DNA of 64,000 nt from JBCCMA01 sp045107005 (GTDB taxonomy: Bacteria; Pseudomonadota; Gammaproteobacteria; Steroidobacterales; JBCCMA01). The notes beneath the pieces are model-generated. The model worked only from the letters and a program-made list of their open reading frames with translations, did not search any database and was not told the DNA's origin. Of the stretch, positions 45,336 through 54,496 are shown piece by piece (position 1 is the stretch's first letter; every line of letters begins with the position of its first letter). Location: positions 50,063 to 114,062 of the forward strand of contig JBGCFP010000026.1 of assembly GCA_045107005.1 (NCBI GenBank), read 5' to 3'. A program made the translations under genes and the position numbers.

Positions 45336-46648
45336 AAAGTCTCTGTGTTGAAGGCCAGGCGAGCGTCGCTGAGTCGGCGACGTCGAGCGCGCCAGGACTC
45401 GCTCAACGTCAGTAGCCAACTGACGCCGTAAATCATACGAAACAAAACGAGTCGGCGGCGGATTTTCGGATTGCCAAACACATCGCCGGCCAGCATCGAC
45501 ACAACGGCATCTTCCACCTGCATCACGTTGCGTGGATTGCGGAACAGGTTGCGCATGGCCGGTGATGTAAACCGATAAATGAACCACGAATAGGTGGCGA
45601 GCCCGCGACGCATCTGACGTTCGTACTGGCGTACCTGCTGGCTAAACCGGCGTTGGTTGCCGCTAAGCCAGGTGTCGATGGGCGTGACGGCCTGCTCGGC
45701 GCCGTGCATCGCCAGATACACGCCGCTGGAAAACACCGGGTCGATAAATGCGTAGGCGTCGCCGAGCAACATGTAGCCGTCGCCCGCCAGTTTACGCGAG
45801 CGGTAGGAATAGTTACCGGCGGCACGCACGGGCGACAATTGTTTGGCATCGCGCATGCGCGGCAGCGCGCCCGGGCACTGGGCGAGTGTCTGCATCAAGA
45901 ATTCGTCGCTGGAGCCGCGGCGAGTTTTAAGATAACCCGGTCGGCAGACGGCGCCGACGCTCATCGTGTCGCCCTGCAGCGGGATCATCCATATCCAGCC
46001 GTGTTCAAACCAGTACACGCTGATGTTGCCGGCGTCGCTGCCGGGTCGTCGCGCGACACCTTCAAAGTGGGCGAACAGAGCGGCGGTGGCGTGACGCGCA
46101 TTTTTGATCTTGCTGCGCTGTTTCGACGCGACCAGCGCGTCGCGGCCCGATGCGTCGACCACAAACCGCGGTCGCCAGGTCAGGGCGCGGCCGTTTTCAT
46201 CCACACTGGTCAAGCAGTGGCGACCGTCACCATCGGGGTTAAACTCGACGTTGGTCACGGTTTGGTGTTCACGCGCATCGACACCTGCGGCTTTGCAGTT
46301 ATCGAACAACAGCGCGTCGAAATCTTCGCGGCGCACTTCAAAGGCGTGATCACCGCTGCCACCGAGAGCCCGCTTGAAGTGATAGGTGGCGTAGTCGGCC
46401 GGATCGTCACCGTGGGTGAAATCCGCGCCGAGTTTCGGTACACCGATTTTGCGCACCTGGTCGAGGACACCCAGGCGATCGAGAATGGGCAGGTTCATCG
46501 GCAGCAGCGATTCGCCGATGTGAAAACGAGGGTGCGCCGATTTCTCAAGCAGCACGACGCGGTGCCCGCGCCTGGCAAGATGGGTACCGGCGGTCGAGCC
46601 GGCCGGGCCGCCACCGATGATCAGGACATCTGGATGTTGTTCGCTCAC
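45332..46648 (-). CDS. Flavin-dependent halogenase-like oxidoreductase 1
   Basis: 438 residues. The FAD-binding GGGPAGST is at 12-19, and GYMLLGDAYAFIDPVFSSG is the second FAD motif. GWIWMIP matches the WxWxIP motif that sets flavin halogenases apart from monooxygenases. It is followed in an operon by the chorismatase gene and is divergent from the carrier protein gene. In the Xanthomonas pigment locus a halogenase brominates the aryl polyene; the same role fits here but the halide is unknown. The general relatives include geranylgeranyl reductase-like proteins. Confidence 0.82.
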   Translation of the reverse strand: MSEQHPDVLIIGGGPAGSTAGTHLARRGHRVVLLEKSAHPRFHIGESLLPMNLPILDRLGVLDQVRKIGVPKLGADFTHGDDPADYATYHFKRALGGSGDHAFEVRREDFDALLFDNCKAAGVDAREHQTVTNVEFNPDGDGRHCLTSVDENGRALTWRPRFVVDASGRDALVASKQRSKIKNARHATAALFAHFEGVARRPGSDAGNISVYWFEHGWIWMIPLQGDTMSVGAVCRPGYLKTRRGSSDEFLMQTLAQCPGALPRMRDAKQLSPVRAAGNYSYRSRKLAGDGYMLLGDAYAFIDPVFSSGVYLAMHGAEQAVTPIDTWLSGNQRRFSQQVRQYERQMRRGLATYSWFIYRFTSPAMRNLFRNPRNVMQVEDAVVSMLAGDVFGNPKIRRRLVLFRMIYGVSWLLTLSESWRARRRRLSDARLAFNTETL

Positions 46649-46701
46649 GTTGTCGCTTTATGTGTTGAGTTCAGAGGCCGCGTCATCGCGAATAATAGTA
46701 T

Positions 46702-46729
46702 AAACTTGCGCCAAAATTGAACCAAGTTT
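46702..46729. promoter_or_regulatory. Inverted repeat in the divergent halogenase-ACP spacer
   Basis: AAACTTG (46702-46708) and CAAGTTT (46723-46729) are exact reverse complements with centres 21 bases apart, two helical turns. The 93-base spacer is AT-rich and must hold both promoters. A likely operator for the pigment genes. Confidence 0.5.
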
Positions 46730-46741
46730 GGAGTCGAAATA

Positions 46742-47008
46742 ATGGAGCAGTCGCCGGCCGAGCAAGCGCTCGCCCAACTGTTGGTAGAAACCCTGAATCT
46801 GGAGGATGTCGAACCCGCTTCGATTGATCCCACCGAAGCTCTGTTTGGCGACGGCCTGGGTCTGGATTCGATCGATGCGCTGGAGCTGGGTTTGGTGATT
46901 TCCAAGACCCATGGCGTACAGCTCAAGTCTGAAGATGAACAAACGCGGCAGGCGTTTGCCAGTTTGCGCACGCTCAGCGCGCACATCGAGTCGAACAAAC
47001 CAGCCTGA
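46742..47008 (+). CDS. Acyl carrier protein 1 of the pigment locus
   Basis: 88 residues with the phosphopantetheine site S43 in GLGLDSIDALEL. GGAG precedes the ATG. It is larger and less acidic at the C-terminus than housekeeping AcpP and matches the carrier proteins of aryl-polyene clusters. It starts the plus-strand operon and would carry either the aryl starter or the growing polyene as a thioester. Confidence 0.92.
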   Translation: MEQSPAEQALAQLLVETLNLEDVEPASIDPTEALFGDGLGLDSIDALELGLVISKTHGVQLKSEDEQTRQAFASLRTLSAHIESNKPA

Positions 47009-47029
47009 CCCGGTCGGCGTATCCCGACA

Positions 47030-48364
47030 GTGACCGACACCGCCCCGCTCGTCTCTCGCCCTCTCGCGCACTGGATTGCTCAGCGTGACGGGCGGCGCGT
47101 GTCGGTGGGTGCGTTTTTGTATCAGGTCCAAGCGCTCGCGCGGCGTCTGCCCGATGCGCCTTACGCGGTGAATCTGTGTCGCGACCGATACACGTTTTTG
47201 CTCAGCCTGTGCGCGGTTATCCAGCGTGGCCAATGTAATTTGTTGCCGTCGAATCGACACACGGCGACGCAGGCAGAACTGGCCGGTCGCTTCGGGCCAG
47301 CTTATGTTATCTGCGACGCTGAGTTGCCCATCGCCCCTACTTTGGAATCAATCCGAATCCGCGCCAAGCTCGATGAGGCGCGCACGCGCAGCGAGCTTGC
47401 GCCCGTCGACCGTCAGCAGCTGGCGGCGATCTCGTTTACCTCAGGATCGACGGGCGAAGCGCGAGCCAACCTGAAAACCTGGGGCGCGCTGTGCGACGGC
47501 ACCGCGATCAATCGGCGTTTCATGCTTGGGGATCCGCACACGGCGTGTGACCTGCTTGCGACGGTGCCCGGGCAACACATGTATGGGCTCGAGCTCTCTG
47601 TGTTGATGCCACTGATGGCCGACGTTTGCGTGCACGACGGCCAGCCCCTGTTTCCGGTCGATGTGCTGGAGTCGCTCGAACGCATGCAGGCGCCGCGCGC
47701 GCTGGTGAGCACGCCGCTGCACATGCGTGCATTGGTGGAAAGCGGTTTATCGTTTCCGCCCGTCCATACGATTTACAGTGCCACCGCGCCGCTGGCCAAA
47801 TCGCTGGCGACCGAGGTGGAAAAATTGTTTGGCGGGTCCGTGTGCGAGATCTATGGCTGCAGTGAAGTCGGTTCGCTGGCCAGCCGCCGCACGGCGCATC
47901 AGGATCACTACCACGCGTTCGACGGTTTCGCGTTCGAACCCACCGAACACGGTACGCGCGTGCACGTGGATCATTTGCCCGATCCGGTCGAACTGGGCGA
48001 CGTGCTGACGTTTCACGATGCGCGTCAGTTTGCGCTCGAAGGGCGTTTGACCGACATCGTAAACGTAGCCGGCAAGCGCGGATCGCTGTCGTTGTTTTCG
48101 CAAATCTTATCTGACACCCGCGGCGTTGACGAAGCGGTCGTGTTCCAACCCGACCCCGATCACGGCATTGGGCGACTGGCGGCTGTGGTCGTTGCGCCAG
48201 GGCTTACGCGCAAGGACGTCCTGCGCGAACTCGAACAAAAAGTGGACCCGGCGTTCATGCCGCGACCGGTCGTGTTTGTCGACAAACTGCCGCGCTCGGA
48301 AACCGGTAAGCCGGTGCGTGCGGGGCTGCTAGCCTGCGTACATCAATCCAAGGGCAGTTCGTGA
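47030..48364 (+). CDS. AMP-dependent aryl/acyl-ACP ligase
   Basis: 444 residues from a GTG. The adenylation motifs are visible: A3 SFTSGSTGEARANLKT, A5 YGCSEVGS, A7-like GRLTDIVNVAGKRG and the A10-like end RSETGKPVR. The protein is shorter than usual acyl-CoA ligases, with a reduced N-terminal domain, as in pigment-locus ligases. It likely activates hydroxybenzoate as an AMP ester and loads it on a carrier protein. The stop overlaps the next start (GTGA). Confidence 0.88.
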   Translation: MTDTAPLVSRPLAHWIAQRDGRRVSVGAFLYQVQALARRLPDAPYAVNLCRDRYTFLLSLCAVIQRGQCNLLPSNRHTATQAELAGRFGPAYVICDAELPIAPTLESIRIRAKLDEARTRSELAPVDRQQLAAISFTSGSTGEARANLKTWGALCDGTAINRRFMLGDPHTACDLLATVPGQHMYGLELSVLMPLMADVCVHDGQPLFPVDVLESLERMQAPRALVSTPLHMRALVESGLSFPPVHTIYSATAPLAKSLATEVEKLFGGSVCEIYGCSEVGSLASRRTAHQDHYHAFDGFAFEPTEHGTRVHVDHLPDPVELGDVLTFHDARQFALEGRLTDIVNVAGKRGSLSLFSQILSDTRGVDEAVVFQPDPDHGIGRLAAVVVAPGLTRKDVLRELEQKVDPAFMPRPVVFVDKLPRSETGKPVRAGLLACVHQSKGSS

Positions 48365-49266
48365 GCGAGAACTGGACCACGCGCGCTGAAGGCGGCGCGA
48401 TGCCGGTGCTGCGGTTTTATACCTGGTTCGTGCAGCGGATCGGCCGGACACTGGCGCGGCTGACGTTGCTGCCCGTGGCCCTGTATTTTTTCATCGTGCG
48501 TGGCCCGGAGCGTCGCGAGTCGCGTCGTTTTCTCGATCGGGCGCTGCGACGCCCCGCTACGCTGCTCGATATCTGGAAGAATTTCTGGACGTTTTCACTG
48601 TCGACGCTCGACCGCGTGTATCTGCTCGCCGACGACAAACCGCGGCTCGACGTCACGTCGCAAGACGTCGAGCTGCTGGGCGCGGTGATGGATGAAGGTA
48701 ACGGCTGCATTCTGGTGGGGTCGCATTTAGGCAGCTTTGAAGCCGCGCGCGTGATCAGCCGGCAGCGACCGGATGTCAACTTGCGCATCGTTATGGATCG
48801 GCGTATCAGTCCCAACGCCAATACGTTGCTCACCATCTTGAACCCCAAGCTGGCAGAGCAGATTATTCAGCCTTCCGATCACCGCGGTACATTGGCGTTG
48901 CTAATCGGCGAAGCACTGCAAACCGGCGATCTGGTGGCCGTGCTGGGCGATCGAATTGTGGAACCCGAGCGCTTCGTTCTGGTCAATTTCCTGGGCAGCA
49001 AGGCGGCTTTTCCGGTGGCGCCGTTTATGCTGTCCATTGCCACGCGTGCGCCGATCATGTTGTTCTTCGGCACGTTTGAAGGTGGTCGTCACTACCACGT
49101 CGTGTTTGAACCGTTCGAGTTCGACGTACCGCCGCGCGGCCAGCGTGACGGGAACTGGATGGACGACATTGTCCAGGCTTACGCTGATCGATTGGCGCAT
49201 CATGCGCGCCGCGCGCCGTACAACTGGTTTAACTTTTACCCTTTCTGGCAGGAATCTCAGACATGA
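48361..49266 (+). CDS. LpxL/HtrB-family acyltransferase
   Basis: 301 residues. One membrane segment (about 25-50) is followed by the acyltransferase domain, with the HX4E catalytic motif in GSHLGSFEAAR and a later GDRIVEPE. This is the lipid A late acyltransferase family, but its place between an aryl ligase and a LolA-like gene fits aryl-polyene clusters, where such enzymes help fix the polyene to a lipid anchor. The C-terminus YNWFNFYPFW is typical. Confidence 0.88.
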   Translation: MSENWTTRAEGGAMPVLRFYTWFVQRIGRTLARLTLLPVALYFFIVRGPERRESRRFLDRALRRPATLLDIWKNFWTFSLSTLDRVYLLADDKPRLDVTSQDVELLGAVMDEGNGCILVGSHLGSFEAARVISRQRPDVNLRIVMDRRISPNANTLLTILNPKLAEQIIQPSDHRGTLALLIGEALQTGDLVAVLGDRIVEPERFVLVNFLGSKAAFPVAPFMLSIATRAPIMLFFGTFEGGRHYHVVFEPFEFDVPPRGQRDGNWMDDIVQAYADRLAHHARRAPYNWFNFYPFWQESQT

Positions 49267-49832
49267 AAACACTGCTAACGCTGCTCGGCGTGCTGCTGTG
49301 TGCGCTGGCTTCGGGTCAGGAAAGCGACGTGGGCGCGCGTCTGGAAACGCTGCGTTTGCAGTCGGTTGAGCAGATCCCTTTTCTTGAAGAACGTCACAGT
49401 GTCATTCTGGCCGAGCCCGCGCTGTACCGCGGCTACTTGCGCTACGACCCGGCCACCAGGCTGATGCAAAAAGTGGTCGAGTCGCCGCAAGCGGTGACCA
49501 TGGCGGTTGACGAATCCAATATCTATCTGGAGCGAGACGGCGAACGGCGCACGATTGGATTGCGTTCGCGGCCCGAGCTCGGCGCGTTGCTCGCGGGGTT
49601 TCGCGGTTTGCTTGAAGGCGACAGCGAACAGTTGGAAAAATACTTCACGCTCGACTATCTGGAAGATGCCGAGTCGTGGACGCTGCGTCTCACGCCACGC
49701 AACCGCCGCTTGAAACGACACGTCGACGAACTGGTCGTGGACGGGCGCGATGCGACGGTCAGCGGCATTCGAACCCAAATGAAAAACGGTGACTGGCAGC
49801 AACTGATTTTGACGCCGGATCGTGCACCTTAA
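49263..49832 (+). CDS. LolA-like outer-membrane carrier protein
   Basis: 189 residues. The signal peptide (MKTLLTLLGVLLCALASG) is followed by a domain with LYRGYLRYDPATRLMQKVVESP and LRLTPRNRRLKRHVDELVV, the pattern of LolA-type lipoprotein carriers. The start overlaps the acyltransferase stop (ATGA). In aryl-polyene loci a LolA-like protein is thought to escort the lipid-linked pigment across the periplasm. The true lolA is expected elsewhere. Confidence 0.85.
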   Translation: MKTLLTLLGVLLCALASGQESDVGARLETLRLQSVEQIPFLEERHSVILAEPALYRGYLRYDPATRLMQKVVESPQAVTMAVDESNIYLERDGERRTIGLRSRPELGALLAGFRGLLEGDSEQLEKYFTLDYLEDAESWTLRLTPRNRRLKRHVDELVVDGRDATVSGIRTQMKNGDWQQLILTPDRAP

Positions 49833-52083
49833 GCCCGTGTCCACACGCGGCGTTTTGCTGACGTGGGGGGCGTTTGTACTGGTCTGCGGCGCGATTCTGC
49901 TGACGGGTCTGCGCTTCAGCTATGATTTGGGTCTGTTCCTTCCCGCACCCCAAACGACGGCGCAGCAGGTGCTGGTAGATCGACTGGGCGACTCGCCGGG
50001 CGCACGTCTGCTGTTGATCGGACTGCCCGACGCGGATGACGAACAGGTGGATGCCGCGCGCTTTGCACTGGAAGACAGCGGTGCGTTTTCCCGCGTGCTG
50101 GCGGGCGCACCGTCACCGGAACTGAGCGACATGCCCGAGGTGATCTGGCGCTATCGATTGCTGCTCGACGATGCGCCGATTACTGAAGACAGTTTGCGTC
50201 GCGCGCTCGGCGATCGCGCCGCAGATCTGGCGCTGTTCGCGGGCGCCGATTTCAACACGCTGCTGCGCGAAGACCCCGGGCTCAACGCGATCAATACCCT
50301 GCAGTCACTCGCGGCCGGTGCGGGCAATCAGGAACGTTGGGAAACCGACGACGGCACCGCCGTACTGATGGTCGAAACGACCGCCGCGTCGTTTGATATC
50401 GGTGGACAAGCGCTCGCCGTGCAGCGCATTCGCGATGAGCTCAACGCCGATTCCTCGACCCGTTCGCTGACGCCGCAGCTGAGCGGTCCCGGCGCGTTTG
50501 CCGTAGAGCTGCGCGATGTTATTCACGCCGAGGCGAGGAATCGCTCGATCCTGGCGTCTGTCGCGCTGGCGCTGGTGCTGTTGATCGCCTATCGACGACC
50601 GTCGTATTTGATCGTTGCCGCGCTGCCGTTGGCATCGGGTGCGTTGGCCGGTCTTTCGGTGGTTACGCTGGTGTTTCCGGCCGTGCACGGCATTACGCTT
50701 GCTTTTGGATTTACGCTGCTTGGCATCGCGCTGGACTATCCGCTGCACGTGTTTAGCCACGCGCGCTCGGCGGACGCCGCGACGGCGGTGTCCGCTTTGT
50801 GGCCGACTTTACGTCTTGGTGCCGTTAGCACCGTGCTCGCCTATCTGGCCATCGCGTTATCGGGCTCGCAAGGACCAGCGCAGCTGGGTTTGTTCACGGC
50901 CGCGGGCTTGATGACGGCGGCGTTGGTGACGCGGTGGCTGCTGCCAAGAATGATCCGCACGCGCGACGTTGCAACCGAGTCGGATGCACCAACGGGCATA
51001 ACGTTACGTTGGTGGCCGCCTCTGTTGGTGGGCACGATTGGTGTGGCGCTGGTGTTCGGAGTGTCCGGCGCGCTGTGGAACAACAACCTGGCCGACTTGA
51101 GCCCGGTACCGCCCGCCAGCCTGAAGCTCGACCAGACGTTTCGCAACGCGGTGGGCACGCCGAGCTTGCGCTACGTCATTGCGCTGCGTGACCCGCGTCA
51201 GCAAACGGTCCTTGAACAAACCGAGGCGCTGCACGCCGCGCTCGGTGACGCGGTTAACCGGGGATTGCTCGGCGACTGGCAAGCGGTGACGCAAATCCTG
51301 CCGAGCAACGAGCGATTCGCGGCGCGTCAACGCACCTTGCCCTCCGAGCCCGCATTGCGCGCTGACCTGGCTGTGGCTCGCGCCGCGTCGCCGTTCGCGG
51401 CGGGCATATTCGAACCGTTCATTGCGCACGTGGCAATGAGCCGCACGTTGAGCCCGCCGTCGGTCGACGCGTTTGCCGGCACGCCGCTTGAGTCATTTGT
51501 CACTGGCCATCTGTACGCCAGTGGTGGGCAATGGGTGAGTCTGGTCAGCCTGTTTGGCGACGTGGATCCGGACGGCCTGGCGACCTGGTTGCGGACGCAG
51601 GCGACGGCGGCAGAGCTGGTTGATTTTCGCGCTGCGTCCGAAACGCTAGTGGCCGATTACCGCACGTCCACGTTGCGCATGTTGGGCATCGCTCTGCTGT
51701 TGATTTTAGCGCTGCTGTTGTGGCGAGTGACGTTGCGTCGCGCGGTGTGGTCGCTGTGCGTGGTGTTAAGCGCCGTGGCGGGCACCACTGGAGCGCTCTT
51801 TGCGCTGACCGGTGCGTTGAATCTGTATCACCTGATGGCACTGTTGCTGGTTGCCGGATTGGGCATGGACTACGCGTTGTTTTTGAGCCGACACCAGGAC
51901 GGGCGGCGCGCACGTGGCGATACGCGCCACGCGATACTCGCGTGCGCTGCGTCGACCTCGGTGGCGTTCGGGGTGCTCAGTACGTCGGCGATCCCGGCTC
52001 TGCACTCGCTTGGGGCCACGGTTACCGTTGGCGCTTTGCTGTGTTTGGTGGTGGCGTGGAGCGCGGTCCGGCTTCAGGACTGA
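49822..52083 (+). CDS. MMPL/RND-type exporter
   Basis: 753 residues from a GTG that overlaps the LolA-like gene by 11 bases. A first helix (about 10-30), a periplasmic domain, a set of helices from about 235 (SILASVALALVLLIAY, LIVAALPLASGALAGLSVV), a second periplasmic domain and a last helix set from about 615 (MLGIALLLILALLLW, GLGMDYALF) give the duplicated RND layout. GIALDYPLHVFSHAR and GMDYALFLSRHQ are the charged-helix motifs of this group. It likely moves the pigment lipid out of the inner membrane, powered by the proton gradient. Confidence 0.9.
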   Translation: MHLKPVSTRGVLLTWGAFVLVCGAILLTGLRFSYDLGLFLPAPQTTAQQVLVDRLGDSPGARLLLIGLPDADDEQVDAARFALEDSGAFSRVLAGAPSPELSDMPEVIWRYRLLLDDAPITEDSLRRALGDRAADLALFAGADFNTLLREDPGLNAINTLQSLAAGAGNQERWETDDGTAVLMVETTAASFDIGGQALAVQRIRDELNADSSTRSLTPQLSGPGAFAVELRDVIHAEARNRSILASVALALVLLIAYRRPSYLIVAALPLASGALAGLSVVTLVFPAVHGITLAFGFTLLGIALDYPLHVFSHARSADAATAVSALWPTLRLGAVSTVLAYLAIALSGSQGPAQLGLFTAAGLMTAALVTRWLLPRMIRTRDVATESDAPTGITLRWWPPLLVGTIGVALVFGVSGALWNNNLADLSPVPPASLKLDQTFRNAVGTPSLRYVIALRDPRQQTVLEQTEALHAALGDAVNRGLLGDWQAVTQILPSNERFAARQRTLPSEPALRADLAVARAASPFAAGIFEPFIAHVAMSRTLSPPSVDAFAGTPLESFVTGHLYASGGQWVSLVSLFGDVDPDGLATWLRTQATAAELVDFRAASETLVADYRTSTLRMLGIALLLILALLLWRVTLRRAVWSLCVVLSAVAGTTGALFALTGALNLYHLMALLLVAGLGMDYALFLSRHQDGRRARGDTRHAILACAASTSVAFGVLSTSAIPALHSLGATVTVGALLCLVVAWSAVRLQD

Positions 52084-52349
52084 TTTACCGCTCGGTGGCT
52101 GAGCGGTAACGGGTTTGGCCGAATGCAGCCGTTGTCGTCGCTCGCGAGCAACTGGCGGGCGATCTCGATGCCAGCGTCGCGGGTCGCCTGATCGGGCCGA
52201 CGGCCCGACCGCTCCAAGATTTGGTAGCCCGCGCAAGTGATGGCAATAAGGACAGCGTGTTTGGACTTCGTGTTTTCTCTACGCGGTGTCGTTGTGATTT
52301 TGGTCTGGTACTTGGTGCGCGCGGATGAAAGCCAGTCACTGGCACACAA
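52074..52349 (-). CDS. Possible small protein of unknown function
   Basis: A 91-codon minus-strand ORF whose second half (AITCAGYQILERSGRRPDQA to the end) shows codon use like neighbouring genes. Its 3' end overlaps the end of the MMPL gene by 10 bases and the hairpin. No family is recognised and no ribosome-binding site is clear. A plus-strand ORF across 52237-52497 competes with it. The wider spacer 52084-52514 (about 430 bases) holds nothing else I can support. Confidence 0.25.
   Translation of the reverse strand: MCASDWLSSARTKYQTKITTTPRRENTKSKHAVLIAITCAGYQILERSGRRPDQATRDAGIEIARQLLASDDNGCIRPNPLPLSHRAVNQS
52085..52109. other. Perfect hairpin after the MMPL exporter gene
   Basis: TTACCGCTC (52085-52093) and GAGCGGTAA (52101-52109) pair over 9 bp with a 7-base loop, directly after the stop codon. 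There is no T-run, so it may end or protect the operon mRNA by another route. Confidence 0.55.
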
Positions 52350-52514
52350 CGAACTTATCTTTTACGATGACCTTACCGAGCCGCACGCCGCACGATATCC
52401 GCTGACTGGACGTCGTCAGGAACGCACACGCCGGTCAATTGGCTTTCGATCATTTGACGATGCGGTGACTCGAACGCTGGGCGTCCACGCCACATGATCT
52501 AGAGGGAACTATTC

Positions 52515-53024
52515 ATGGATCAGATTGATCACCATTTCGCAGACGCCACGATTCGCCGCGATCGAGACCAGTTTCTTCGCGAACTGTTACGCGAGCTGGC
52601 AACGGTGCTCGAAGAATCGGTGGGCCTGAAAGAATCGGAAGGTTTTATCTCCATGGTCGGCAGTCGGATTGGCGAGATCATGACGCGTGAATACCAGGCC
52701 GCCTCAGGCCTGGAAAAACTCTCGCCGTCGCTGGTGGCTTCCGCGCTGGTGGATTTGAAAAGGCGCATCGACGGCGGCTTTCGGGTAGAAAGCCTGGACG
52801 CTGAAAAAATGGTTCTTGTGAATACTGCCTGCCCCTTCGGTCACTATGTGCACGGGCGCCGTTCGCTGTGCATGATGACCTCAAACGTGTTTGGAAAAAT
52901 CGCGGCGAGCAATCTTGGCTACGCGCGCGTGGTGCTCGAGGAGACCATTGCCCGCGGCGACGCTGGTTGTCGGGTGGTGGTCCACTTTGAAGAAGGCGAA
53001 GACGGGCGCGAGTACTATGGGTGA
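52515..53024 (+). CDS. MetOD1 (methanogen output domain 1) sensor protein
   Basis: 169 residues. The C-terminal half is the domain signature: EKMVLVNTACPFGHYVHGRR, then SLCMMTSNVFGKIAA, NLGYARVVLEET and GDAGCRVVVHF, with three conserved cysteines (CPF, SLC and GCR). The N-terminal part is helical. The domain is found as an output or sensing module next to histidine kinases and regulators; the cysteines suggest redox or metal sensing, as inference. The gene overlaps the following kinase gene by 8 bases, so the two proteins are made together and probably act as a pair. Confidence 0.75.
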   Translation: MDQIDHHFADATIRRDRDQFLRELLRELATVLEESVGLKESEGFISMVGSRIGEIMTREYQAASGLEKLSPSLVASALVDLKRRIDGGFRVESLDAEKMVLVNTACPFGHYVHGRRSLCMMTSNVFGKIAASNLGYARVVLEETIARGDAGCRVVVHFEEGEDGREYYG

Positions 53025-54177
53025 AGACAGCGATGGACCGGATCTCCATTCGCTGGCGTTTCAATCCAACCCGCAGCCCGGACTAATACTGGATAGCAAA
53101 GGCGTTGTCTTGGCTATCAACTCGGCAGCCACCCAGTTGCTGGCAAGTTTCAGTGACGGCTCGCTTGCGCCCGGGTTTTTGTTCTGCAACCTGTTTGAAG
53201 TCAGCAATGACGATTTGTACGGCAAACTTCTTGACGGCGTCAATTCGGGGTTTTTGCTGGTCCAGGCGCAACGATTGGACACGCGAGCGCTGGAGCGCAT
53301 TCGATTTGCCGTGTTGCCGCTGAAGCGTCGACCAAAAATCGTCGATCACTTCCTGTTATTGCACGAGCCTGTGTCTTACGTTTCTGCGGTGTTTGCAAAG
53401 CTCGGCAGTGAAGTGCAAGAGGCGACGCGTTCCGCCGCTATTTCGCGGCGTGAAACGCTGGAACTGGAACTGCGGGTACAGCAGTTAGATCGGTTCGCGG
53501 CGGTCGCTGCCCACGATCTCAAGTCGCCGTTGCGTCACATCTCGGTTCTGTTGGAATTCCTGGAAGAGGATTTTGGCGATTTGCTTCCCGAGGAAGGGCT
53601 GGGTTTTCTGCGCAAAGCGCGAGCGGCCGCGTCGCGACAGCACGGATGGATTGGTCGGTTGCTGGAGCACGCGAGAACCAGCCGCGCAAAGATTCATTTA
53701 GAACCGGTGTACCTGGCGAACGCGATCAATGAAATTCGCGATAGACTGACGGCCGTCATCACTGATGTGGAAGGCAACATCGAACTTGGCGATCAGTTGG
53801 GCTGCGTGTCGGCCGATCCGGTATTGCTGCATCAATTGTTTGAGAACTTGCTGGCTAACGCCCTTAAATATCGATCGCCTGACCGGACGCCCGTGATTCG
53901 CATTAGCCGCCTTGATAATCCGGACGGCAGTCTCGAAATTCGCGTCGAGGACAACGGCATCGGTTTCGACAATCAGTTTCAGGATCGAATTCTTGAGCCT
54001 TTTCGTCGCTTGCACACGGGGGCTGAATACGAGGGCGCGGGACTAGGACTGGCCACGTGCAAGACCATTTGCGATCGGCACGGCTGGGCGCTCCGGTGCC
54101 ACGGAACTCCCGATATCGGCGCCGTGTTCATCATCGGTATTGATGCCGTTGGCAACGCCGCTTTTGCCGAAGTCTGA
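53017..54177 (+). CDS. Cytoplasmic PAS-type histidine kinase
   Basis: 386 residues from the ATG at 53017, inside the end of the MetOD1 gene. A PAS-like domain (about 12-120) begins SLAFQSNPQPGLILDSKGVV. A coiled coil leads to HisKA with H166 in AAHDLKSPLRHISVLLEF, then the ATPase domain with NLLANALKYR, EDNGIGFD and GAGLGLATC. There are no membrane segments. No response regulator gene is nearby, so the partner is unknown. The MetOD1 protein is the likely input. Confidence 0.9.
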   Translation: MGEDSDGPDLHSLAFQSNPQPGLILDSKGVVLAINSAATQLLASFSDGSLAPGFLFCNLFEVSNDDLYGKLLDGVNSGFLLVQAQRLDTRALERIRFAVLPLKRRPKIVDHFLLLHEPVSYVSAVFAKLGSEVQEATRSAAISRRETLELELRVQQLDRFAAVAAHDLKSPLRHISVLLEFLEEDFGDLLPEEGLGFLRKARAAASRQHGWIGRLLEHARTSRAKIHLEPVYLANAINEIRDRLTAVITDVEGNIELGDQLGCVSADPVLLHQLFENLLANALKYRSPDRTPVIRISRLDNPDGSLEIRVEDNGIGFDNQFQDRILEPFRRLHTGAEYEGAGLGLATCKTICDRHGWALRCHGTPDIGAVFIIGIDAVGNAAFAEV

Positions 54178-54496
54178 TACCGCTCCAAAAAGGAAGCGGG
54201 CCACACACCTGGCGTGACCCGCTGAGCTGCGAAAAGGCTGTTCCGGAGCACAGCACAACTCCCACCCCAACCGGTAACCGCGTATATGCGGGCGCGGACG
54301 TGGTCTACGTGCGCAAATCGGCCCTTGCCGCCGTGCTGCGAGGCAAGCGCTCAATCCCTGCTAGATACGGGGTGTCGGGTGCGTTATTCAGTACTACGAA
54401 AAAAAGCGCGAAAAACAGTCATCAAATTTCTTGATGGCGCTCGCGAGTCGGCACAAGCGTTGGCCGCCGGGGCGGCGCGTATGGCATGGTAGAGAG
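54178..54496. other. 319-base spacer after the histidine kinase gene
   Basis: No supported gene. An imperfect inverted repeat begins 20 bases after the stop (AGCGGG at 54196 with CCCGCT near 54219, one mismatch in the extended stem), which may end the kinase transcript. The remainder looks like unremarkable spacer. Confidence 0.4.

Noticed and set aside
45653..46720. Plus-strand ORF of 355 codons opposite halogenase 1
   Set aside because: Antisense shadow of a gene with clear FAD and WxWxIP motifs.
52237..52497. Plus-strand ORF of 86 codons after the MMPL gene
   Set aside because: No ribosome-binding site, no family, competes with an equally weak minus-strand ORF; not enough for a gene call.
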